From JBOGXA01 sp050694175 (GTDB lineage: Bacteria; Actinomycetota; CADDZG01; WHSQ01): DNA of 64,000 bases. Made by a program: the position numbers and the translations under genes. Location: assembly GCA_050694175.1 (NCBI GenBank), contig JBOGXA010000020.1:1-64000 (forward strand), written 5' to 3'. Of the stretch, positions 17,152 to 25,468 are shown piece after piece (position 1 is the stretch's first letter; each line of letters starts with the position of its first letter). A model generated the notes under the pieces. It was given only the letters and a program-made list of their open reading frames with translations, made no database searches and had not been told where the DNA came from.

Positions 17152-17511
17152 CATTGGGACCTGGTCAGCGTACGAATCAGCATTTCCCTCAAGCGCACGC
17201 GACCAGGCAACTACCAGGCAGCGGCGCGTAGTTGGGCCCGAAAACGGCTCGCTTATCAGATGTGGCAGTTCGCAAAGACGCAGGCTAAAGGCGTTGTGAC
17301 CTCCATAATCATGGCTGCGTCGATCCGCATGCGGATCGTGAATCCGAATGTTCGAATGCAGAGCGTGCTGGCTGGAGTCGGCTGCTGCTGAGTACCGATC
17401 GCCGTTCCCCGGACCAGAGCGGAGTCGAACCGCTGACCTCACTCGTGCGAAGCGCGAAAAGGGTTTACGCCGGCGGCACTGCAAGACATTGACGTCGGCT
17501 AACGTCGTTGT
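17152..17511. other. Intergenic region with short repeats and a tRNA-like 3' end
   Basis: ACCAGGC occurs at 17202 and 17213, again 11 bases apart, within an 18-bp segment found exactly at 59188-59205. On the minus strand, 17411-17437 reads like the T-arm and acceptor end of a tRNA (AGCGGTTCGACTCCGCT, then CTGGTCC), but no 5' half is found. No protein gene is visible before the response regulator. Confidence 0.5.
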
Positions 17512-17514
17512 GTG

Positions 17515-18207
17515 ATGAGCGACTCGAGCGCGTCCCGATTGAGGGTCTTGATCGCAGAGGACCAGTACCTGATGCGCGAAGGGACGAGACGCCTTCTCGC
17601 AGAGGTACCGGGTATCGACGTCGTAGGCGAAGCCTCCGATTACGACAGCGTGCTCGCCGAGACCAGGCGGCTCGAGCCGGACGTCGTGCTCATGGACATC
17701 AAGATGCCCCCCACTCATTCCATGGAGGGCATCGATGCCGCCCACGTCATCAAGAAGGAGCTGCCCGATACCGGGGTGGTCGTCCTCAGCCAGCACGACG
17801 ACGAAGGCTATGTCTGGGCCTTGCTCGAGAGCGGCGTCGCGGGGTACGGCTACCTCCACAAGGTGCGCGTGGGCGATGTCGATCAGCTCGTGAGGGCGCT
17901 GCGTGAGGTGGCCGCCGGCGGATCGGTGCTCGATCCCCGCATCATCGAGACCCTGCTCGATCGACGCTCCAAGAAACCGGACTCGCCTTTATCCGAGCTG
18001 ACGGCGGGAGAGCTGGACGTGCTGAAGCTCATGGCCGAAAGCATGAGCAACAACGCGATCGCGGCGCAGCTTTCCATCGCCGTCGGCACGGTCGAGAAGC
18101 GGATCGCAGCCGTCTTCTCCAAGCTTGGCGTTCCCGAAGAATCGGACGTCAACCGGCGCGTGGCCGCCGTGCTGATCTACCTCAAGGAGTGGCTTCCCGA
18201 CTCCTGA
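17515..18207 (+). CDS. NarL/LuxR-family response regulator
   Basis: The 230 residues comprise a receiver domain (about 10-130) with acidic pocket AED, phosphoacceptor Asp61 in VLMDIKMPP and conserved Lys in YLHKVRVGD. A LuxR-type HTH follows (about 160-220; LTAGELDVLKLMAESMSNNAIA, then VGTVEKRIAAVFSKLGV). A GTG three bases earlier is an alternative start. The gene faces the histidine kinase gene and their 3' ends overlap by 26 bases, so the two form a convergent two-component pair rather than an operon. Its targets are unknown. Confidence 0.93.
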   Translation: MSDSSASRLRVLIAEDQYLMREGTRRLLAEVPGIDVVGEASDYDSVLAETRRLEPDVVLMDIKMPPTHSMEGIDAAHVIKKELPDTGVVVLSQHDDEGYVWALLESGVAGYGYLHKVRVGDVDQLVRALREVAAGGSVLDPRIIETLLDRRSKKPDSPLSELTAGELDVLKLMAESMSNNAIAAQLSIAVGTVEKRIAAVFSKLGVPEESDVNRRVAAVLIYLKEWLPDS

Positions 18208-20434
18208 TCGCCCTGATCTCGGCCGCCTCCCGCACCTCGGCACGGACCCAAGTGCCGCCACCGGGCACGCTCTCTATCGACAAGACTCCGCCCAACGCAT
18301 CGATCCGGTCGGCCATGTTCTGGAGGCCGCGTGCGGACGTCGAGGCCGCGGCTTCGAAGCCTGGTCCGTCGTCGTGCACCTCGAGAGTGACCGTGCGCTT
18401 CTGTGGATCGGCTCGCAGCGAAGCAATGATGCGCGCTCCGGGCGCGTGCTTCACCGCGTTCGTCATTGCCTCGAGACCGACGAAGTAGAGCGCGGCCTCG
18501 AGATCGCGCACGAGACGCCGTCCGTGAATGAGGGGGCCCACCTCGACGCGCACGTTTGCAGGCAGGCGCGCGGCGTGGGCCCGCAGGGCCGCTTGAAGCC
18601 CACGATCCGCAAGCAGGCTCGGATAAATCCCTCGCGCTAGCTCCTGCAGCGCAAAGACCGCCTCCTCGGCCTCGTCGGCGATCTCCTCGAGCGCCCGGTC
18701 GGTGCTCGGGCTCTCCGCGCGCGCGGCCCGCCGCAAACGCGCGGCTAACGCGACGAGCTGCTGCTGCGCCCCGTCATGAAGGTCACGCTCGATGCGCCTG
18801 CGCTCGTGGTCCTGCGCGGTCACGAGGCGCTGACGAGAGCTGTGGAGCTCCGCGGCTTGTTGTTCGATCTGCTCGAGCCGCTCGCGGAGCTCTTCCTCGA
18901 GGCGGATGTTTCGCAGGGCAAGGGCCGATTCGCGCGCCACTACTGCGAGAAGCTCGACATCCTCGTCCCCGAATGAGCCCTGTGGCCGACCACCGCACGC
19001 GATCAGACCGATGAGATTGCCGGCCGAGGTCAAGGAGGCAACAAGGACGGGATCGTCGGCAAACAACGGGCGAAGGGACTCCGCGACCTCGACGGGGAGA
19101 TCGGCGAACAACACTCCCCCCGACAGGTCGGTGAGAGCCGTGGCCACCGGCCGCCGGAGAACTGCGGACGGGCCGGGCTCCGGTCCCGAAACGGATACGG
19201 GCCTCAGCGTCCCGGATCCATCGCCCGGGATGTAGAGCCAGACGCCGGTCCACGACGCGCCCAGTGCGCGGCGCGCGGCGTCGGCGATCCGCGACCCGAG
19301 ATTCCGGGCGTCGAGTGCCGGGGACACGGTGTCGCTCAATCGCGCCAGGGCCATGAGCCCACGCGGCTCGTCTCCGTAGAGCACGCGCGCCACTACCTTC
19401 TCCAGGCGCTGCCGCAACGGCTGGGCCACGAAACTCACCAACAGCGCGAGGCCGAGCGCGGCCACCACTCGAGAATCCCGTCCTCCAACGCTCACGCCGG
19501 CGACGAGCGCGACCCCCAAGAAGAGCGCCGTCAGCACTCCCGAGGCGAGCGCGTAGACGAGTCCCTTAGAGATGACGACGTCGATCTCCCACAACCCGTG
19601 TTTGAAGATCGCGATCGCCGCGGCCACCAGAGGGAGCGGAACGGCCACCACGACGAGGACGCGGGCAACGGTGCGTAGTGCCTCGGAGTCGATCGCCTGC
19701 ACCGGGATCGCCTGAAGCACAACGGATATAGCCGCGCCGACCAGCAACCATTTGATCTGCTGGCGCAGCACCGGCCCGGCCTTGCGGAAGCGATCGACCA
19801 ATGCCACGACGGCCGCCACCGGCGCGAGGGTGCCCAGCACGGCCGCGCCCACCGAGGCGAGTCGATAGAAGAGGCGGGGATCGCCCGCCGGCGCGAGGGG
19901 GCCGACCAAGCCCGGAGGCAGCTCTACCCGGATGAGCGGTGGCGGTTCGCCCGGCGGAGCCAGCAGGTAAGCCACCACCGCCAGAAGCGGCATCACGATC
20001 GCGAGCGCGACGGTGGCTCGCTTCAACACCTTCCGGTGGAACCTCCCATCCGGGAAGGCGGCGATCACGATCACCCACAGCGGCAACAGTGCGGCCGCCG
20101 CGATCCACGACCACGCCAGGGCAACTTCCTCGGTCCACTCGGGCAACGCCGCCGGGGTGCCCGCTCGTGCCAGGACGCCGGCGGCGAGCACGACCGCCCC
20201 GAAGAGCACGCCGATCGCGAGATGGGTCAGGCCGTAACGGTTGCGCGGCCGGTGCCACAGGATGAAAGATCCCAGCGCTCCGGTTCCTACGGCCACCGTT
20301 GCGTACTGAAGGAAGCCGGCCGGCGTGGCTCGCCCACCTGTCGCCTGCAGCCAGAGCCCCGCAGCAACGGAAGCTGCCGCCGTTAGCGCCAGCGCGACCG
20401 CGTTGGGGCGGGAAATCCTCTCCATAGACGCCAT
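18182..20434 (-). CDS. Membrane histidine kinase (HisKA_3 type)
   Basis: The protein has 750 residues. The N-terminal 340 residues hold about nine or ten membrane helices. A GAF-like sensory domain follows (about 365-510; SWTGVWLYIP, SAGNLIGLIACG). A coiled coil leads to the HisKA_3 dimerisation domain with the phosphorylated His553 in IERDLHDGAQQQLV. The ATPase domain has the N-box EAMTNAVKHA, DDGPGF, and GLQNMADRIDALGG. It is the cognate kinase for the convergent NarL-type regulator. The membrane part suggests sensing of a membrane or redox signal; the ligand is unknown. The Met at residue 4 is another possible start. Confidence 0.92.
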   Translation of the reverse strand: MASMERISRPNAVALALTAAASVAAGLWLQATGGRATPAGFLQYATVAVGTGALGSFILWHRPRNRYGLTHLAIGVLFGAVVLAAGVLARAGTPAALPEWTEEVALAWSWIAAAALLPLWVIVIAAFPDGRFHRKVLKRATVALAIVMPLLAVVAYLLAPPGEPPPLIRVELPPGLVGPLAPAGDPRLFYRLASVGAAVLGTLAPVAAVVALVDRFRKAGPVLRQQIKWLLVGAAISVVLQAIPVQAIDSEALRTVARVLVVVAVPLPLVAAAIAIFKHGLWEIDVVISKGLVYALASGVLTALFLGVALVAGVSVGGRDSRVVAALGLALLVSFVAQPLRQRLEKVVARVLYGDEPRGLMALARLSDTVSPALDARNLGSRIADAARRALGASWTGVWLYIPGDGSGTLRPVSVSGPEPGPSAVLRRPVATALTDLSGGVLFADLPVEVAESLRPLFADDPVLVASLTSAGNLIGLIACGGRPQGSFGDEDVELLAVVARESALALRNIRLEEELRERLEQIEQQAAELHSSRQRLVTAQDHERRRIERDLHDGAQQQLVALAARLRRAARAESPSTDRALEEIADEAEEAVFALQELARGIYPSLLADRGLQAALRAHAARLPANVRVEVGPLIHGRRLVRDLEAALYFVGLEAMTNAVKHAPGARIIASLRADPQKRTVTLEVHDDGPGFEAAASTSARGLQNMADRIDALGGVLSIESVPGGGTWVRAEVREAAEIRAIRSREATP

Positions 20435-20463
20435 TGTCGCTCCAAGTCGCAGCCGCTCGAAAG

Positions 20464-20519
20464 CCGGAAAGCCCCACCGTCCGTGGGGTTATCCCTCCGG
20501 CCCGGCGGAGGCTTTCCGG
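20464..20519. promoter_or_regulatory. Inverted repeat between divergent kinase and membrane-protein genes
   Basis: CCGGAAAGCC at 20464-20473 is perfectly complementary to GGCTTTCCGG at 20510-20519. Two smaller hairpins lie between them: CCCCAC/GTGGGG, and a CCTCCGGCC...CGGAGG stem. It lies 30 bases before the kinase start and 120 before the membrane-protein start, and could form a cruciform or an operator. Confidence 0.4.
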
Positions 20520-20639
20520 GCGCGAGATCGGAGGCTCGTCGGCTTACGGGCTGGGCCCGTGGCGCCCTACCGTTCGCTCCACCTTGTCCTCGGCACCGTG
20601 CCCACTGGGCGGTGCCTCGTCAGTGAAAAGGAGGTCGTG

Positions 20640-21227
20640 ATGGTTTCACGAGAGACGTCTCGAGCATCCGCCGAGCCGCTCGTCTTCGATGGGATGCGGG
20701 CGATCATCGTGGTAGGTCTCGGCGTCGGTGCGGTGCTCGGTTTCGGCGGCAATTTCTTCGAGCCCGGCAACGCGCAGAATGTCTTGTATGGGCTCAGCGC
20801 GCTGGGGCTGATACTCGCCTCGGTCCTTCTCGCAGTGCAGCATGCCTCCGTCGGGAATCGACTTGCGGCGGCCGGGTTTGCGTTGCTCGCCCTCGGCGAG
20901 GCGAGGTTGCTGAACCCGACCGACGTGCCCGGGGGCGAAGCATCGTTCGCCGCAGGGGTGCTCATCTACGCACCTGGCCTGCTGATGATCGCGCTGTCCT
21001 CATGGGCACCGCGCTGGATTCGCCTCGTTGGAGCGATAGCGGCCATCCCCTTCGCCGCTCATTCGCTGATCTATCTCAGCGGTGGAGCGATCGACAGCAA
21101 GGATCCCCTCGCGGGCATCGGATACACGCTATTCACGGTGGCGGTCATCGGATGGATGATCACCGTTCTCCGTTCCGAGAAAGCCGCTCCGGCGCGCAAC
21201 CCAAGAGAGCTCTTGGGTACGCGATAG
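20640..21227 (+). CDS. Six-helix integral membrane protein, unknown
   Basis: The ATG at 20640 follows AAAAGGAGG, a strong ribosome binding site, and gives 195 residues. Six hydrophobic segments fill residues 20-185 (for example AIIVVGLGVGAVLGFGG, LGLILASVLLAV, VLIYAPGLLMIAL), with short loops and a basic C-terminal tail. I know no family that fits with certainty. It is divergent from the histidine kinase and could be regulated by the two-component system. A fragment of an SRPBCC gene follows immediately. Confidence 0.75.
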   Translation: MVSRETSRASAEPLVFDGMRAIIVVGLGVGAVLGFGGNFFEPGNAQNVLYGLSALGLILASVLLAVQHASVGNRLAAAGFALLALGEARLLNPTDVPGGEASFAAGVLIYAPGLLMIALSSWAPRWIRLVGAIAAIPFAAHSLIYLSGGAIDSKDPLAGIGYTLFTVAVIGWMITVLRSEKAAPARNPRELLGTR

Positions 21228-21228
21228 C

Positions 21229-21444
21229 GCGCTGGGTGGCGTCTACACGATCGAGCTGGGCGAGGAGGCAGACGGGACGAGGATGACCCACCGATGGGAC
21301 ATTCAGGCCCGCAACCCGGTGCTGCAACGGTTCACACCTCTCATCGCGAGGATGATCCAGCGTGCCCAGGAGCGGCAGGCCGACACCATGGTGGAGCGTC
21401 TGGTCCACCATGACCGCTACTGCACTGTCGGCGACCACCGCTGA
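21229..21444 (+). pseudogene. C-terminal scrap of an SRPBCC (START-like) protein
   Basis: After the membrane-protein stop an open frame without a start encodes GGVYTIELGEEADGTRMTHRW and ends with a long helix (PLIARMIQRAQERQADTMVERL). This is the typical last strand and C-terminal helix of polyketide cyclase/START-like proteins. The N-terminal two thirds are absent. It appears to be the tail of a deleted gene. Confidence 0.5.
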
Positions 21445-21470
21445 CGGCACCGACGTCACCGCACGTCGCT

Positions 21471-22409
21471 CTACCGCGTCCGGTGACCCGCGCGTTCTGC
21501 CGACGCTTCGGGCGTATTGAGGAAAGCGGACAGTAGCTGTGCGCAACGCTGGGGGTGGTCGGTCCACGGACAGTGCCCGCCGGTCAGCACCTCCAGGCGG
21601 GCGTCGGGCATCACCTCGCACGCCCGACGCCCGTACTCGGGGCCTGCGAACATGTCGTCGTCGCCCCAGATGAACAGCACCTGCTGGCGCACACGGGCGA
21701 GTTCGTCCGCGCCCAGAGCGACGCGTCCGCCGCGCAGCCGCAGCGCGCGTTGGAGCAGCGTGCGGAAGGCCAGCTGGGCGCCGGAGACACGGCTCGCCTG
21801 CTCCACGGCGTCGGTGAACTCTGGCGGGAGCTGCTCGGCCGCCTGTGTGCCGAAGACCTGCTTGACCAGCCGGCGCGCCTGCGTCGGGCCGGGAGGCTGC
21901 ACCCGGAAGAGCATCCGGTTCAGTCCGCGCACGCTCATGAGGCGCATCGGCAGAGGCGCGCCCGAGTCCAGCAGCAGCGCGGGGCTGCCCAGTAATGCCA
22001 GCGACGACACCCGTTCGGGCCGGTCCAGCGCCAGCCACAGGCTCCACAGCCCGCCCATGGAGTTGGCGGCGATCGGCGCCTGGTCGAGCCCCAACGCGTC
22101 GAGGACCGAGTCGAGGAAGGCGACGCCGTGCCGGCGCAGATTGACACCGCGATAGTCGAATGGATCACTGCCGCCGCATCCGGGCCGTTCCACCGCGATG
22201 AGCTGCTGGCCGTGCAGGGCAGCCATCAGCGGCACCCACTGGGCGGCGAACCCGCCGCCACCGTGGACCAGCAGCAGCGGCGGACCGGATCCGGCCACCA
22301 GGGCACGCGTCCGCAGCCTCGGCTCGCGAAGTTCGAGCGTGCGGTGTTCGGCGCGGAGGCCGTAGTGCCCGCAGAGGTGGCGCTCGGCGCGGTCGAAGGC
22401 GGTCGTCAT
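21471..22409 (-). CDS. Alpha/beta hydrolase
   Basis: The 312 residues carry the oxyanion-hole motif LLLVHGGGG and the nucleophile Ser117 in AANSMGG, where the family usually has G-x-S-x-G, so the first Gly is replaced. The acid Asp is in WGDDDMF and the His in GGHCPWTDHP. This is the cap-containing branch related to C-C bond hydrolases and esterases. It is divergent from a TetR regulator 59 bases away, which is very likely its local repressor. Cytoplasmic; substrate unknown. Confidence 0.88.
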   Translation of the reverse strand: MTTAFDRAERHLCGHYGLRAEHRTLELREPRLRTRALVAGSGPPLLLVHGGGGFAAQWVPLMAALHGQQLIAVERPGCGGSDPFDYRGVNLRRHGVAFLDSVLDALGLDQAPIAANSMGGLWSLWLALDRPERVSSLALLGSPALLLDSGAPLPMRLMSVRGLNRMLFRVQPPGPTQARRLVKQVFGTQAAEQLPPEFTDAVEQASRVSGAQLAFRTLLQRALRLRGGRVALGADELARVRQQVLFIWGDDDMFAGPEYGRRACEVMPDARLEVLTGGHCPWTDHPQRCAQLLSAFLNTPEASAERAGHRTR

Positions 22410-22423
22410 GAGGACCCCACGAT

Positions 22424-22434
22424 GTTCGATGAAC
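22424..22434. promoter_or_regulatory. Candidate TetR operator GTTCGATGAAC
   Basis: An 11-bp near-perfect palindrome (GTTC-GAT-GAAC) lies in the 59-bp gap between the divergent hydrolase and TetR genes. It is the only clear symmetric sequence in the gap. Its length is short for a TetR site, so the true operator may extend beyond it. Confidence 0.35.
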
Positions 22435-22468
22435 GGCTGGCGCGATCTTGTAGGGTCGGCAATGGATT

Positions 22469-23104
22469 GTGAAGGTGCCTCGCGTTTCCTCCGAGCGAAG
22501 TGCCGTGTCGTTCGGAAAACCAGGACGTCCCCCGGAAGACCGGCTGGCTCGCCAGCGGGCCATCTACGAGCGTGTCGCTCCCCTCGTGCTGGACCGCGGG
22601 CCGCGCGCCATATCGATGCGCGAGGCCGCCCAGGCCGCGCACATGAGCGTGGGCGGCCTTTACCACTACTTCCCGACCAAACGGGATCTCGTGCTGCACG
22701 CCCTGCGGCCCGAGGCCTTCGCCCGGCTCTGTGACGACTTCGAGGCCGTGTGGCGACCCCGGCGGCGGACCGATCCAGAGGGCTGCCTGGCCGCGTTTGT
22801 CGACCACTTCGTGACCCAGGTCGTCTTCGTCCGCCCGTCGCTGCACGCCGCGCTCGAGCTGGGCAGCGACACCTTCTGGGACGCGATCGATGCGGGCATC
22901 ACCGCCGGCCTCGATGAGTTCAGCGACTTCCTGCGCGACGTGGTCCCTACCATCGATGACCAGGCGCTGCCCGCACTGGCGCGATCGCTCCGCCGGGCGT
23001 TCTTCGCGGCGCTGCTCGACAAGCACGCCAGCGCGGACGCGCTGCGCGACGAGCTCCGGGCCCTGGTGGCGTTCGTCGATCCGCCCGCACCAGCGCGGTC
23101 CTGA
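22469..23104 (+). CDS. TetR-family transcriptional regulator
   Basis: The GTG start gives 211 residues. Residues 25-80 form a TetR DNA-binding domain with IYERVAPLVLDRGPRAISMRE, then AAQAAHMSVGGLYHYFPTKRDL, very close to the family pattern. The C-terminal 130 residues are the helical ligand-binding domain. It is divergent from an alpha/beta hydrolase, which suggests control of that gene and of itself in response to the hydrolase's substrate. Confidence 0.92.
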   Translation: MKVPRVSSERSAVSFGKPGRPPEDRLARQRAIYERVAPLVLDRGPRAISMREAAQAAHMSVGGLYHYFPTKRDLVLHALRPEAFARLCDDFEAVWRPRRRTDPEGCLAAFVDHFVTQVVFVRPSLHAALELGSDTFWDAIDAGITAGLDEFSDFLRDVVPTIDDQALPALARSLRRAFFAALLDKHASADALRDELRALVAFVDPPAPARS

Positions 23105-23304
23105 ACGCCTCGCTCACAAGTCCTCGGCTACGCCTCGCCGACCTCGCGGGCGAAACGCTCGAACTGGCCGGGCGTGGTCCACGAACACCCTTCGAGCGGT
23201 TCGAGGCGTTCGCCAGGAAGATCGTAAACGTGCCCAAGAAGGAAATCGACGAGAAGGCCAAGGAGCACAAGGCCAAACGGGCAGGGCGCCCAAAGCGTGC
23301 TTAG
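23105..23304 (+). other. Small open frame, possibly a gene tail
   Basis: Directly after the TetR stop an open frame without an obvious start ends in PFERFEAFARKIVNVPKKEI, then DEKAKEHKAKRAGRPKRA. This C-terminal pattern is typical of small actinobacterial hypothetical proteins that are often about 60 residues long and usually begin just before PFERF. The usual Met is missing here (Thr-Pro instead), so the gene is probably broken or starts at a rare codon. Confidence 0.4.
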
Positions 23305-23334
23305 AGTCGATCAAACCGAAACAGTCCGCGAGGT

Positions 23335-23499
23335 TTAGCCGCTGGCGGCGCGGCGCAATCTCTCCTGTACCTTATCCGAACGCCTGAGTACCTTATTCAC
23401 GCGCTCTTGACGCTCGGCCACCCGCTGGTGGGCCTCCTTGCGAGCTTCTTCTATTGTGCGGCGAATTTCCTCAAGAGAGGGCTTGCTACGTGGCTCCAT
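23335..23499 (-). CDS. 54-residue charged coiled-coil protein
   Basis: From the ATG at 23499 the frame encodes MEPRSKPSLEEIRRTIEEAR, then a helical, highly charged stretch that ends RRSDKVQERLRRAASG. The composition predicts one long amphipathic helix. It starts four bases after the stop of the membrane protein gene upstream, so the two are almost certainly one unit. It may bind the coiled-coil tail of that protein. I do not recognise the family. Confidence 0.6.
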   Translation of the reverse strand: MEPRSKPSLEEIRRTIEEARKEAHQRVAERQERVNKVLRRSDKVQERLRRAASG

Positions 23500-23503
23500 A
23501 TTG

Positions 23504-23986
23504 TTACCTTTCCCCGTCCTCAGGGGGATTATCGCCTACTTGCTGCCCGGACTGCAATTCGAGCAAGAGCTGCTGCGCAAAGTCGGTACGCGTCACCTGG
23601 TCCTGCAACTCCTCCTGTGTAGCCCGGAGTTCGTCCTGCAATTCCTCAATAGTGGTGTCTGCCGTGCGTGCGTCATCGGCAGTTAGCCCTGCAGTACTGA
23701 GGCCCTTCATCCATCTTCGGGAGATGACTAGGGCAGGCACGCTGACGATTACGTACAGTGAGACGGCGACAACCCCGATCCTGAGGAACCCAATCATCAG
23801 CCGATCCAGGAGCATCACTTCCCAAATGGATGGCTCATCACCGGGATCAAGAGGGGTCGTGCCGAAGGGCCACACCTTGTAACGAGCGAGCAGGGTTGTA
23901 CCCGCTATCGTCGCTCCCACGACGATGAACTGCCAGAAGACGATTGTCCGCAAGAGGGGCGATTTCGGGGCATTCTCCTCGTCCAT
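23504..23986 (-). CDS. Two-helix membrane protein with coiled-coil tail
   Basis: The protein has 160 residues. Membrane helices lie at about 13-34 (IVFWQFIVVGATIAGTTLLA) and 62-87 (IGFLRIGVVAVSLYVIVSVPA), followed by a coiled coil (TTIEELQDELRATQEELQDQV). The tail is predicted to be cytoplasmic. It forms a pair with the 54-residue coiled-coil protein. The codons look less GC-biased than the surroundings, which together with the adjacent integrase remnant suggests acquired DNA. Function unknown. Confidence 0.65.
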   Translation of the reverse strand: MDEENAPKSPLLRTIVFWQFIVVGATIAGTTLLARYKVWPFGTTPLDPGDEPSIWEVMLLDRLMIGFLRIGVVAVSLYVIVSVPALVISRRWMKGLSTAGLTADDARTADTTIEELQDELRATQEELQDQVTRTDFAQQLLLELQSGQQVGDNPPEDGER

Positions 23987-24037
23987 TGTCCAAGGCTAGC
24001 GCCTCTTTCCCTTCGGGGAGGAGGTGAGTCAACTAGG

Positions 24038-24960
24038 TCAGTACGTTTGCCAACGTATTGCCAACGTCAGAGCGGCAGGAACGAGCGCTCTGTCTAGCGC
24101 CGCGGCGGCCTCGTACAGACCTTCTTGCCACGCGTGTTGGTAGACGGCGATGGTGAAGGCCGGCGAGGCATGGCCGAGGACTGCGGAAACGATGACGCCA
24201 TGGACCCCCTGACGCCCGAGCTCGGTCGCGACGGCGTGACGCACATCGTGCAGCCGCGTCGAGGGATGCAACCCGGCTTCCCGCGCGAAGCGCTTGAAAG
24301 CATGCGTGAACGAGTCCGGAAGAAGGAAGGGCGCCATCGCCGCGCTCGCACACCAGCGCTATCGGCGCCTCCTGGTCATCGACCGCATCGTGCCACCGCG
24401 CTCCGAGAAGCGTGCGCCGCTCGAGCTGCTCTCGGCGATGAGTGCGGACGCGCTCTAGCGCGAAGAGAGGCAGCTGGACCACCCGGCGCGCCCGCTTGGT
24501 CTTGAGCGACGTGAACGCGATTGTGCCGATCGCGAGGCGACTTGGCATGCGCTGCACGCCGCGGCGAATCCAGATCATGCCCGATTTCAGATCCACGTCC
24601 TCCCAAGCGAGGCCGAGGATCTCCGAGCGGCGGGCTCCAGTCACCATGCTCAGAAGTAGAGGGATCTCCCAAATGGTGTCCGCCGAGGCATCGAGCAGAG
24701 CGGTTAGCTGCACGGGGCGTAGGCCAATGGAGCTCCGGTCGTCGAATGCGCGGGCGCTTGACCGAAGTCACCGGGTTGGTCGGGATGAGGCCCTCCTCCA
24801 CGGCTTGACGCAGAGCCGAGCTGAGCACGCCGCGGGCCTGGGCGATCGTGGCCGCTGACAGTCCTCTTCCCTGCATGCGGGTCAGCACCGCGCGGACGTG
24901 GTTCGGGGCGGACGCTGCTGATCTCATGAGGGCTACATCCGCCGGGAGATTGCGCCACTG
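24038..24960 (-). pseudogene. Tyrosine integrase (phage/ICE type), frameshifted
   Basis: Three frames are needed. The first covers the core-binding domain (VRAVLTRMQGRGLSAATIAQ, then ARGVLSSALRQAVEEGLIPTN). After a shift near 24750 come QLTALLDASADTIWEIPLLL and GARRSEILGLAWEDVD with catalytic Arg I. After another shift near 24330 come TRLHDVRHAVATELG (HxxR) and LGHASPAFTIAVYQHAW with the active-site Tyr. The N-terminus is cut by the neighbouring gene. Although the catalytic residues remain, the protein cannot be made without two shifts. Confidence 0.8.
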
Positions 24961-24967
24961 ATCGCGG

Positions 24968-25322
24968 TTAGGCCTCGGCGTCCCGGAACGGACGGACCTC
25001 GAGGGGCTTTCCGACGGCGGCGGTGGTCTTCGACGCCCAGGGGAGGGCGGCGTCGAAGGTCGTCGGCCTCTATGACGTAGAAGCCGCCGAGGTGTTCTCG
25101 GGCCTCGACAAAGGGTCCGTCGGTGGTAAGCACCTCGCCGCCGGACATGCGGACAAAGGTGGCGGTGTCGGGTTCGTGCAGGGCGCCGCCGAAGACCCAG
25201 GCGCCCGCCAAGTGCAGCTCGTCGTTGAGGGCCTGGATCTCCTTCCACGACCGCTGCATCTCTTCGTCGCTCCTCGGGGCTTCGCCCTCGACGTTGTGGA
25301 GGGACAACAGGTACTTCGGCAT
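24968..25322 (-). pseudogene. YCII-domain (DGPF) protein with C-terminal frameshift
   Basis: From the ATG at 25322 the protein begins MPKYLLSLHNVEGEAP and contains the family motif TTDGPFVEAREHLGGFYVIE. At about 25050 the frame shifts by one base. Reading the alternative frame restores the normal ending ALPWASKTTAAVGKPLEVRPF and a stop at 24968. The intact protein would be about 117 residues. YCII-related proteins of the DGPF type usually accompany ECF sigma factors or act as small lyases. The single-base shift could be an assembly error. Confidence 0.75.
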
Positions 25323-25468
25323 GGGTGATTCCCCCTATGTCTCGGGCGGGTCGGTCCCGCCTCTCACCCCAACTACGAATGGACAACGCCCAGAATGACA
25401 CCCAACCAAGAAAGATTTCATCAGGGGATGGCGGTCCTGGCCGTGTGCTCGGCGCCCGGGAGCCCGCC
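25323..25468. other. Short intergenic region
   Basis: No gene or strong hairpin is seen between the YCII gene start and the end of the ABC operon. Confidence 0.4.

Noticed and set aside
23335..23986. Toxin-antitoxin pair
   Set aside because: Neither protein matches a known toxin or antitoxin pattern, and the two-helix membrane protein is larger than typical type I/II toxins.
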